Below are positions 1 through 5,539 of a stretch of 31,556 nucleotides of DNA, piece by piece. Made by a program: the position numbers and the translations under genes. The stretch covers positions 1 through 31,556 of IMG/VR virus record IMGVR_UViG_3300032893_000217, one strand, 5' to 3'. Positions within the stretch are counted from its first letter, which is position 1. Every line of letters begins with the position of its first letter. The notes under the pieces are model-generated. The model was not told the origin of the DNA. It worked only from the letters and a program-made list of their open reading frames with translations, and did not search any database. The stretch is from a virus.

Positions 1-1118
1 CGACTATCAGCCTGCATGCGGCCTCCATGTCCTTGACGGCGCCGCGCGGGAAGTTGTGTGGCTGGACGCCCTTGCCGGCCCACCGGCCAGTGCCCGCGCC
101 GTGGTACATCATGAGGTCGCGCAGCCTGCCGTCCGCCGGGTCGGCCCGCTCCAGCATGGCGTCGTACTTGGCCGTGGACGTCCGGTTGACCTCGCGCAGT
201 ATGGACAGGGCCGCCGCGACGTCCGGCCGCATGCCGCCGCGCGCCGCGAACTTGTCCAGGGTGAGCGCCTGCGTGTCGGGCAGCTCGACGCCCTGCTCGC
301 ATATCCACGAGCGCACCGCCTCGCGCCTGGTGGCGGAGAACTCCCCGCGCTCCTCCTCGGGGAGGCCCATTATGTCGGCCAGCTCGGCGTTCATGGCGCG
401 GACCTCGCGGTCGCGCATGCGCATGGCGGACCGGACCATGCCAAGGTCGCAGCGCATACCGCGCTCGTTCATGTCCTGGTCCATCTGCCAGATGCGCAGC
501 TCGGACTCCGGCAGGTCGGGCAGGGACTCGCTGAAGCAGTGCTCAGCGTCCACGTCGGTCCGGCAGTAGTCCCACAGGCGCTCGAGCAGGGCCGGGCTCT
601 CGTGCCACAGCAGCCGGTCCCCCTCGCCGGAGGCGAGCATCTTCGCCCGCTCCTCCTTGGTCGGCTTGCGGGGCTTGCTCATGCGCTTCATGAGGCGGTT
701 GCCCTCCATGTCCTTCTCTATGGGAAGGCCGAGGGCCCTGACCGCCCCGTCTAGTGACCGGGGCAGGCCATAGTAGGCGGCCTTGGCCGCGGAGCACCGC
801 CACTGCCCGTGCCCCACGGCCGGCCAGCTGTAGCGCGGCCCCATGATGAACCGCCAGATGCAGTACTCGAAGAACCGGTTGTGGGCCTCGACGAGGAGGC
901 CGTCGGCGATGGCGCCGAGCAGGTCTGCCGGGGCCGGGTCGCCAACGATGCCGAGGTGCGGGAAGGCAGGCCTCCACAGGCCCCGTGTCCCGTCGGGCAG
1001 CCGGTATGCCAGGCACAGCACCTCGGTTGTGGGGTGCTGCGCGTACAGCCAGGCACCCACGTCTATCGACTGGGCGGACCGCGTCTCGAAGTCTATGGTT
1101 ATGCGTGGAGCGTTCATC
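1..1118 (-). CDS. Family-A DNA polymerase with 3'-5' exonuclease domain (N-terminal 372 residues, truncated by window edge)
   Basis: This is the replicative polymerase of the phage, read from the ATG at 1118 down to and beyond base 1. The translation begins with the exonuclease motif I (IDFET, D9 and E11), followed by an Exo II-like AHNRFFE at 78-84 and Exo III YCRTD at 184-188, so the proofreading site looks intact. Residues 339-358 (HGAGTGRW then QPHNFPRG) match the first polymerase motif of bacteriophage-type PolI enzymes; the palm and fingers lie outside the window. It is the last visible gene of the minus-strand operon that begins near 3895, 69 bases after the small membrane gene. No strong Shine-Dalgarno is seen before this ATG. 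The family call is firm; whether the catalytic palm residues are intact cannot be seen. Confidence 0.95.
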
Positions 1119-1187
1119 GGCACCGATGGTAGCCCGGGGCCGTCCGAGGGGCGACCATCAAAGCTCTCTCTCTAGGGCACTCCGGTC

Positions 1188-1316
1188 CTAGTAGCCGAGG
1201 TATGCCGTGATTAGGTATGGGACCCCGTAGTAGCCGAGGTATGCCGTGATTAGGTATGGGACCCCGAAGCCGATGGCTATCCCTATTAGCGCGGCTATGA
1301 CGTGGTCACGGCTCAT
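1188..1316 (-). CDS. 42-aa hydrophobic membrane peptide with exact 13-residue tandem duplication
   Basis: A short reading frame starts at the ATG at 1316, 11 bases after the stop of the wHTH gene. The peptide starts MSRDHVIAALIGIAIGFG and then carries the block GVPYLITAYLGYY twice (the final Y is replaced by the stop in the second copy). It is almost entirely hydrophobic and would span the membrane once or twice. The duplication is an exact 39-bp tandem repeat, a whole number of codons, so the frame is kept and the second copy adds a further hydrophobic segment. I do not recognise the family. Its position inside a tightly spaced operon and the frame-preserving duplication support translation, but it is very short. 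Confidence 0.6.
   Translation of the reverse strand: MSRDHVIAALIGIAIGFGVPYLITAYLGYYGVPYLITAYLGY
1189..1266. repeat. Two perfect 39-bp tandem direct repeats
   Basis: Bases 1189-1227 and 1228-1266 are identical. The unit begins TAGTAGCCGAGG and ends GGGACCCCG. It lies inside the small membrane-peptide gene and encodes 13 residues per copy. Perfect identity suggests a recent duplication. Confidence 0.97.
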
Positions 1317-1327
1317 GCCTCTGTCAT

Positions 1328-1582
1328 CTACAGCAACCCGTCCAGGCTCAGCTCGCCTGCCGCCGTCAGGCTGTACACATACTCAGGCCTGCCGGGAGAG
1401 TCACACTCGTCCTGGCGCCGCCGCAACAGCAGCCCCTCGGCGGCCAGCTCGGCCAGCAGCGTGGAGGTCCTGGGCAGCGGCCGCCCGATCCTGCGCGCGC
1501 AGGTGCGCGACCGGCGCACGCCCATCTTCACCAGTGACAGCAGCTCCCTGCGCAGCCTGTCGTCGCGCGGCCGGCCGGTCAT
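1328..1582 (-). CDS. Small winged-helix DNA-binding protein (84 aa)
   Basis: The protein begins MTGRPRDDRLRRELLSLVK and reads as a single winged helix-turn-helix: a first helix (LRRELLSLVKMG, 10-21), a basic recognition region (RRSRTCARRIGRPLPRTSTLLAELAAEG, 23-50), then a wing with basic and aromatic residues (LLLRRRQ to EYVYSLTAAGEL, 51-78). That pattern is typical of MarR/PadR/TrmB-like regulators. It starts 13 bases after the stop of the secreted 130-aa protein. A phage transcription regulator is the likeliest role, possibly of this operon; no ligand domain is present. The fold call comes from sequence pattern only. Confidence 0.7.
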   Translation of the reverse strand: MTGRPRDDRLRRELLSLVKMGVRRSRTCARRIGRPLPRTSTLLAELAAEGLLLRRRQDECDSPGRPEYVYSLTAAGELSLDGLL

Positions 1583-1595
1583 CGCATGATCCCCA

Positions 1596-1988
1596 TCAGG
1601 TTTCCTTGCCCTCGTGCGTCACGGCGCCGGAGCCGATGTCGTAGAGCATGTCGACGAGCTTCTTCGGGGCCCCCATCGGATAGCACATCTGGTCGCCGTC
1701 GACGAACATGACCCTCGAGGCGTCCGGCTCGCCGTCGGCCTCGAGCAGCACGGCCCTGTCGCCTGGTGGCAGGCCGGGCGGCGTCGTCGGGTTCATGGCG
1801 TAGATGCCGCGCAGGAACTCCCACTGGTCGTGGGTGAGCTCGATCATGTGCCTGGAGCCGTTCGACTCCTTCACCTGCTTCTCCATGTCCGACAGGCTGA
1901 TGCAGGGGGAAGGCCCCTCACCGGCGTGCGCGATGGCGCCGCACAGGGCCAGTGCCAACGCCGTGCTGTGGGCGAACCTGACGCGCAT
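1596..1988 (-). CDS. Secreted 130-aa conserved phage protein
   Basis: The chosen start (ATG at 1988) is preceded by AGAGGAG at good spacing; the open frame runs 15 codons further upstream but without a comparable ribosome site. The N-terminus MRVRFAHSTALALALCGAIAHAGEG is a typical Sec signal peptide with an AHA-type cleavage site near residue 21. The mature part contains HDQWEFLRGIYAMNP and TPPGLPPGDRAVLLEAD, then VMFVDGDQMCYPMGAPKKLVDML. I recall similar short exported proteins in phages of alphaproteobacteria, but no function is known to me. Its gene lies between the two-TM protein and the wHTH regulator. It should act in the periplasm or at the cell surface. Confidence 0.8.
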   Translation of the reverse strand: MRVRFAHSTALALALCGAIAHAGEGPSPCISLSDMEKQVKESNGSRHMIELTHDQWEFLRGIYAMNPTTPPGLPPGDRAVLLEADGEPDASRVMFVDGDQMCYPMGAPKKLVDMLYDIGSGAVTHEGKET

Positions 1989-2001
1989 GCTCTTTGCTCC
2001 T

Positions 2002-2508
2002 CTACTTCGGCGGCAGTGCCGGCCGCACGGCATCGTCCAGGACCACCGACGAGGTCTCCTCGGTGAGGTACTTCCAGAACAGCCCGCTGTGGATGACGGT
2101 CACGTCCCTCCTGGCGACCCGCGTTGGCCTGCCCATGGACGCGTTCAGCTGGGCCTGCCTGAGCATCTCCCGGGTCGGCCTGTCGGCGCGCACCTCGTAG
2201 GAGCGCGGCGGGGCACCGTCCGCGGACAGCCACAGGTCGACCAGTCCGTTGTCGGCGTCGTCGAGCGGGAAGAACGCCACGAGCTCGGCGCGCTCCGGCA
2301 GGTCCGACAGCCGCACGGCTGCCGGGTAGCCCATGAGGTGCCACAGCGTCATCGGCACGGCGCAGGCGCAGGCGGCGAGCTGCAGGGGCAGGGCCATCCT
2401 GACCCAGGTGGGCGCGGCCGAGCGGCGGAACGTCAGGCCTGCCATAGTGGCTCCGGCGCCGAGGAAGCCACCTAGGGCCATGGTCAGGGCGGATGCGTGG
2501 GTCATCAT
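2002..2508 (-). CDS. Membrane-anchored protein with two N-terminal helices and a soluble domain (168 aa)
   Basis: The start overlaps the stop of the preceding gene (ATGATGA; either of two adjacent ATGs could serve). Residues 7-25 and 36-58 are hydrophobic and can form two membrane helices; the remaining 110 residues are soluble and charged, with LVAFFPLDDADNGLVDLWLS followed by PRSYEVRADRPTREMLRQAQ. The topology resembles an inner-membrane anchor carrying a cytoplasmic or periplasmic domain. It directly follows the candidate ExbB/ExbD-like pair and is translationally coupled to it, so it may be a third subunit or accessory of that complex. I do not recognise the soluble domain. Confidence 0.75.
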   Translation of the reverse strand: MMTHASALTMALGGFLGAGATMAGLTFRRSAAPTWVRMALPLQLAACACAVPMTLWHLMGYPAAVRLSDLPERAELVAFFPLDDADNGLVDLWLSADGAPPRSYEVRADRPTREMLRQAQLNASMGRPTRVARRDVTVIHSGLFWKYLTEETSSVVLDDAVRPALPPK

Positions 2509-3137
2509 GGCCGGTGCGCCCTCAGCGAGCCGTTGGAGAGGTAGTCGTCGGTGACGGGCCGCAGCGGCGGGTCGACCAGGCGCAGGGAGCCGTCCGGCGC
2601 GAGGTCGAAGCTCACGACGTTCACTGTGTCCCCGACGTGGTCGAGCACGACCCTATGCTGGTAGACCGTGTGCACGCTGGGATTGACCCCGATGACCTCG
2701 ACCTCCACCGGCAGGCTCAGCCCGTGCTTGCCCTCGGCGGACTGGCCGTCCGTGCGGTAGGCATACAGGTTTACCGCCAGGTCGTACCTGCCCGGCTCTA
2801 TGCAGCGCAGGCTCACGGTCTCCTTGTTGGTAAGGACCTTCACCGTGGAGCCGTCGGCCAGGTGGATGATGGAGTCCATGAAGCCCCGGGTGTCGGAGTC
2901 CAGCTTGGCGCAACCCCCGTCCCGGGACGCGAACATGACGGGCTTCTTGGACGGCGGCACGAGCCAGACGTCCACGTCCGCGTCGACGTCGACGGACCAG
3001 TCGCTCGTCAGCAGGTACTCCGCCTTCTGCGGCACGGCATCGGACCGGGCGTGTGGGTTGACCGCCACTATGACGACCGAGACGACGCAGAGCAGTAGGT
3101 CGGCTAGGCCGATCCAGATGGGCGAGCGGTCGGTCAC
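2505..3137 (-). CDS. Single-pass membrane protein, candidate ExbD/MotB-like partner of the ExbB-like channel (210 aa)
   Basis: One N-terminal membrane helix (residues 7-27, PIWIGLADLLLCVVSVVIVAV) contains an aspartate, D13, near its start. A long extracytoplasmic domain rich in beta-type sequence follows, with CAKLDSDT, TVKVLTNKETVSLRC and YDLAVNLYAYRTDGQ segments. This is the layout of ExbD, TolR and MotB: a single helix with one proton-accepting Asp and a periplasmic domain. The gene begins inside the stop of the ExbB/TolQ/MotA-like gene (4-base overlap), as those pairs usually do. No OmpA-like peptidoglycan-binding motif is visible, so the periplasmic target would be different. The pairing is inferred from topology and gene order; sequence similarity to ExbD is weak by eye. 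Confidence 0.6.
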   Translation of the reverse strand: MTDRSPIWIGLADLLLCVVSVVIVAVNPHARSDAVPQKAEYLLTSDWSVDVDADVDVWLVPPSKKPVMFASRDGGCAKLDSDTRGFMDSIIHLADGSTVKVLTNKETVSLRCIEPGRYDLAVNLYAYRTDGQSAEGKHGLSLPVEVEVIGVNPSVHTVYQHRVVLDHVGDTVNVVSFDLAPDGSLRLVDPPLRPVTDDYLSNGSLRAHRP

Positions 3138-3580
3138 CGCGAGGGCCTCCGCATGCCGGCCTCAGCGTTGTAGGTCATGACCGCGATCAGGGCCGCGGCG
3201 ACGCCGCCCGTGGCGGTCGTGAAGAGCGAGGTGGACAGGGCGACGAAGCTCGTGGAGCCTGCGGCGAGTGCCTTGGCCTGCATGGACAGGCCGACGGCCG
3301 TGCCGATGAAGCCTGCCATCACGCAGAGCCGCTCGAGCAGGTGGCCGACGGAGGCGTCGGCGCGGCAGAGGCTGTGGAGGTCGGGGGTGTCGGCGTGCCA
3401 TGCCACGGCGCCGAGCCTGACCATGGCGAACAGCAGCAGCAGGGCGATGAGGCTGGTGCACATGGACTGGTCCTCGAGCCACACCCTCTGCGGGACGCCG
3501 AGGACGGTCAGCAGGAAGGCGGCGACGCCGACCCCGACGCACATCATGAAGTGGGATAGGAACGTGAGCCGCCTGACCAT
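3134..3580 (-). CDS. ExbB/TolQ/MotA-family proton-channel-like membrane protein (148 aa)
   Basis: Four hydrophobic segments are visible at about 8-28, 41-61, 85-101 and 116-136. The last two carry the family signature: GFIGTAVGLSMQ (90-101) corresponds to the conserved G-x-x-GT-x-x-GL of TM3, and STSLFTTATGGVAAALIAVMTYN (116-138) to the A-L-x-TT-x-x-G-x-x-x-A-I-P-x-x-x-x-Y-N motif of TM4. In ExbB, TolQ and MotA these helices line the proton path. The protein is shorter than typical ExbB (about 220-240 aa), with a reduced cytoplasmic part. It starts after a strong GGAGGT site that abuts the stop of the lipoprotein gene. In cells such channels energise TonB, Tol-Pal, flagella or Zorya defence; here a phage-borne version of unknown purpose is inferred. 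Confidence 0.72.
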   Translation of the reverse strand: MVRRLTFLSHFMMCVGVGVAAFLLTVLGVPQRVWLEDQSMCTSLIALLLLFAMVRLGAVAWHADTPDLHSLCRADASVGHLLERLCVMAGFIGTAVGLSMQAKALAAGSTSFVALSTSLFTTATGGVAAALIAVMTYNAEAGMRRPSR

Positions 3581-3590
3581 GCGGACCTCC

Positions 3591-3689
3591 CTAGTTGAAG
3601 CAGATCGTCATGCCTGCGCAGAGCGACGAGGGGGCCGGTGCGCACCCGGCGAGCGCCAGGAGCAGAAGCAGCAGCGCCAGGGCCCTCAC
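3591..3689 (-). CDS. 32-aa predicted lipoprotein, GTG start
   Basis: The GTG at 3689 overlaps the TGA of the upstream gene (GTGA). The peptide is a hydrophobic leader (RALALLLLLLALAGC) ending in a canonical lipobox, L-A-G-C, with a mature part of only 17 residues from the cysteine, ending in GMTICFN. It would be lipidated and held in the inner or outer membrane. Length and lipobox recall Rz1-type outer-membrane spanins, but the mature part is very short and contains no proline-rich stretch, so that role is only a possibility. The stop merges with the strong ribosome site of the ExbB-like gene, so translation of the two is probably coupled. Confidence 0.65.
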   Translation of the reverse strand: MRALALLLLLLALAGCAPAPSSLCAGMTICFN

Positions 3690-3895
3690 TGCGGCATGAC
3701 CTGGTGCAGGAGGGACAGCAGCCAGGCGCCGACGGCGAGGCTGGTGGCGCCTAGGACTATGCCGGTGATGAGGCAGGCTCGGAGGGCTCCGACGACCCGG
3801 CCCATGGCGTCGGCGAGGTCGGTCTCTGGTATCTCGGCGGCGGCCCACTGCAGCATGCCGACGGCCCTGTGCAGTGACATCGGGGGGCGTTTCAT
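3686..3895 (-). CDS. 69-aa protein with one C-terminal membrane helix
   Basis: The ATG at 3895 (MKRPPMSLHRAVGML) has a GGAG eight bases upstream and is preferred over a TTG at 3922 in the same frame. The N-terminal 35 residues are amphipathic (LQWAAAEIPETDLADAMGRVV); the C-terminal half (ALRACLITGIVLGATSLAVGAW) is a clear membrane helix. It is the first gene of the operon and is coupled to the lipoprotein gene by overlap. A holin-like or spanin-like role is conceivable given the neighbouring lipoprotein, but nothing diagnostic is visible. Function unknown. Confidence 0.65.
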   Translation of the reverse strand: MKRPPMSLHRAVGMLQWAAAEIPETDLADAMGRVVGALRACLITGIVLGATSLAVGAWLLSLLHQVMPQ

Positions 3896-4086
3896 CTCGG
3901 GGTCTCCAGGGTTACGCTCCAACTATGCGATGCTTGGACTACGCCGAGCGCCATCAAAAGAGGAGCAGCCGACCACGGCGCACGTGCTCTGTGCAACACC
4001 CCGGCTTGCGCCAAAGTGGCGGGCCACTACCCCCGCGTCACCGCCGTCGGCCTGTCCTCCGCCGTGTCATGACCCCGGCGGAGTGT
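3896..4086. other. 191-bp intergenic region with no convincing gene
   Basis: No open frame with a ribosome site is seen on either strand. A modest inverted repeat (CCGCCG and CGGCGG around 4049-4082) lies just after the stop of the truncated frame described next. The region should hold the promoter of the minus-strand operon that starts at 3895, but I cannot pick a convincing -35/-10 pair. Confidence 0.5.
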
Positions 4087-4239
4087 TCAGTGGACCGGGT
4101 CGTCCGAGTGTGCGTAGCCGTGCACCTTCAGCGCCCTGTCGTAGTCGGCCCTGCTTCCTAGCGAGTGACAGGCACACCCGAATAGGACCAGCGCCCTCAG
4201 CTCAGCGGTCAGACCATGGCCATCCTTTTCGTGCGCGGC
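4087..4239 (-). pseudogene. 5'-truncated gene remnant at the edge of the low-GC block
   Basis: A minus-strand frame ending with TGA at 4087 reads like real coding sequence in its last 42 residues (GLTAELRALVLFGCACHS, then GSRADYDRALKVHGYAHS, ending DDPVH). It has no ATG, GTG or TTG start downstream of the end of the 4253-4639 gene, and its frame simply runs back into that gene. Codon choice (AGG, GCG, CTG) matches the GC-rich genome rather than the low-GC block. The simplest reading is that a gene lost its 5' part when the adjacent block was inserted or exchanged. A rare CTG start at 4212 would instead give a 41-aa protein. Confidence 0.4.
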
Positions 4240-4252
4240 GCGCGGCCCAGGA

Positions 4253-4639
4253 TCACGGCCGGACGAGGCCTGCGTCGCGCGCCATCTTCTGGAGCGCTTC
4301 CATGCTGATTTGCATCTCCTTGATCCTAGCCGCCTCCTCGGGCATGAGCGCGCTAATCTTGACGCCAGAGAGCATGGGTTGGATCAGGGCCGCAGCCGAG
4401 AGGATCGCGACCGTGTCGGCCTGGGCGGTCAAGGACGTCCCGTCTTGCGTCGCCTTGCAAGCGGCGAGCGCCGCGTTCAAGGTCGCCTGCTGGTTGGTGT
4501 TGAGCTTGATCGAAGGCGTGACGGCGGCCGCCTCAACGACCGTGCACGCCGTCTGAACGGCGACTGCTTCATTGCAGCTAGACGTCTGACCGCATAGTGC
4601 GAGCGACAGCCCGGCCCCGCAAATGTAGGCGAATCTCAT
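4253..4639 (-). CDS. Secreted or lipid-anchored 128-aa protein
   Basis: The ATG at 4639 follows GAGGAG at nine bases. The N-terminus (MRFAYICGAGLSLALCGQTSSCNEA) is a signal peptide; cysteines at 16 and 22 leave open lipoprotein processing, though no perfect lipobox is seen. The mature part is helical and alanine-rich: VQTACTVVEAAAVTPSI, LNAALAACKATQD, TVAILSAAALIQPML, and ends in a likely coiled-coil (EEAARIKEMQISMEALQKMA). It lies downstream of the holin-like gene. Cysteine placement (C32, C61) could allow a disulphide. Function unknown; an accessory of lysis or surface exclusion is a guess from context only. Confidence 0.75.
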   Translation of the reverse strand: MRFAYICGAGLSLALCGQTSSCNEAVAVQTACTVVEAAAVTPSIKLNTNQQATLNAALAACKATQDGTSLTAQADTVAILSAAALIQPMLSGVKISALMPEEAARIKEMQISMEALQKMARDAGLVRP

Positions 4640-4738
4640 GGTTGGTTTCTCCTCGATTTGGGCCGGCGGTTTGGTCCGCGTGATGATCGCGCCCGCGCCG
4701 GCTGGTGGGCCGCAATTGCGCTTCTTTTTGCCTTGGCC

Positions 4739-5236
4739 TTATGAGGCCTTGTTGGGAGCCGCCGTGGGCGCCGAGGCCGTGGGCGCCGAGGCTGCAGGCA
4801 CCGAGACCGTGGGCGCCGAGGCTGCAGGCACCGAGGCCGTGGGCGCCGGTGCAGTCCTTGTCATGGCCGCCTGAGCGGCGCCTAGGGCCCCATGCACCAT
4901 GTCTTCGACCCGGGCTGGCGTGACCCCAGCGGCTTCAAGAACCTTCGGGAGGCGATTTATGATGTTGTCGGCCGCGTCCTTGACGAGCGGCGAGCTGATG
5001 GTAATCTTCGCGGTCGCGAGATTGTCCTCGGCCTCGGCGATCGCCTTGTGGGCCATCGTCTGCGCTTCAGTCCTCACTTCATCGAGCGCCGCCTGCTGGA
5101 TTTGCACGCCAGTCCATCGCTTGACCGCCAGCGCGGCGAGAGAGACGCACCCGCTGACCGTCGCCATAACGGCGGCCTCAATTAGTGGTGACAGGCTTTG
5201 GACAACAGGCGCTAGCGCGATCGAGCCTACAGACAT
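4739..5236 (-). CDS. Holin-like membrane protein with Ala/Pro/Ser-rich tail (165 aa)
   Basis: One hydrophobic segment at about 14-38 (SLSPLIEAAVMATVSGCVSL) is followed by a helical region (GVQIQQAALDEVRTEAQTMA, KAIAEAEDNLATAKI), then a DAADNIINRLPKVLEAAGVTPARVEDMV segment. This order, membrane helix, helix with paired acidic and basic residues, then a 'NxxxxxLPxxLxxxGVTPxxVxxMV' end, resembles the LLH-type phage holins and related proteins in alphaproteobacterial phages. The last 40 residues are low complexity (TAPAPTASVPAASAPT) and come from a 30-bp DNA repeat. A holin or lysis-associated role is inferred; no endolysin gene is found nearby. Confidence 0.6.
   Translation of the reverse strand: MSVGSIALAPVVQSLSPLIEAAVMATVSGCVSLAALAVKRWTGVQIQQAALDEVRTEAQTMAHKAIAEAEDNLATAKITISSPLVKDAADNIINRLPKVLEAAGVTPARVEDMVHGALGAAQAAMTRTAPAPTASVPAASAPTVSVPAASAPTASAPTAAPNKAS
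4762..4849. repeat. 30-bp tandem repeat encoding the Ala/Pro tail
   Basis: Units at 4777-4806 and 4807-4836 (beginning CCGTGGGCGCCGAG) differ by one base and are flanked by half units at 4762-4776 and 4837-4849. They encode the PTVSVPAASA-type repeats at the end of the holin-like protein. The length is a multiple of three, so copy changes keep the frame. Confidence 0.85.
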
Positions 5237-5254
5237 ATTCCCATTCCTCGATTA

Positions 5255-5304
5255 TTAAAATCGCCCGCCCACGAACGGATCGAGGGGCCACGCGAGGGCG
5301 GGCG
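5255..5304 (-). terminator. Possible intrinsic terminator after the 69-aa gene
   Basis: CGCCCGCCC (5262-5270) and GGGCGGGCG (5296-5304) form a 9-bp GC stem with a 25-base loop. On the minus strand the stem is followed by ATTTTAAT. It lies between the stop at 5330 and the holin-like gene start at 5236. The loop is long, so efficiency is doubtful. Confidence 0.4.
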
Positions 5305-5329
5305 TCGCCGCGCGGCAATTTCTTGGCCG

Positions 5330-5539
5330 TCAGCAGCTCGATCCACTGGGCGGAAGCATCTTATTGGACACCTGAGGCCCCTCCGCGCGGCGCACAAGTT
5401 CGGTTTCGATTGCGCAGATCACCCAATCCCAGACCGAACGCCGTCCCCGCGCCTTTAGTCCCCACAAGAGTTGCGTGACATCCTCATAGCTCAGCGACCG
5501 CAGGTAGTTATCCATCATCGCTTCCTTCTTCTGGCTCAT
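5330..5539 (-). CDS. Small 69-aa protein coupled to the fibre gene
   Basis: The ATG at 5539 overlaps the TGA of the large fibre gene (ATGA), which decides the start; an in-frame GTG at 5569 lies inside the fibre gene. The protein reads MSQKKEAMMDNYLRSLSYED, VTQLLWGLKARGRRSVWDWV, ICAIETELVRRAEG, and is mostly helical and amphipathic, with no signal peptide. It could be a chaperone or assembly factor for the fibre, since phage fibre genes are often followed by a small coupled chaperone gene, but this is inferred from position only. I do not recognise the family. Confidence 0.65.
   Translation of the reverse strand: MSQKKEAMMDNYLRSLSYEDVTQLLWGLKARGRRSVWDWVICAIETELVRRAEGPQVSNKMLPPSGSSC

Noticed and set aside
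2505-3580. Zorya (ZorAB) defence system
   Set aside because: The ExbB-like protein lacks the long ZorA tail, the partner lacks a visible OmpA-like domain, and no ZorC/D/E genes are near.
3591-3895. Rz/Rz1 spanin pair
   Set aside because: The upstream protein has its membrane helix at the C-terminus rather than the N-terminus and the lipoprotein is too short and lacks prolines; kept only as a possibility in the entries.
3177-4556. 459-aa plus-strand frame
   Set aside because: It runs antisense across several well-supported minus-strand genes and has no ribosome site or recognisable motif.
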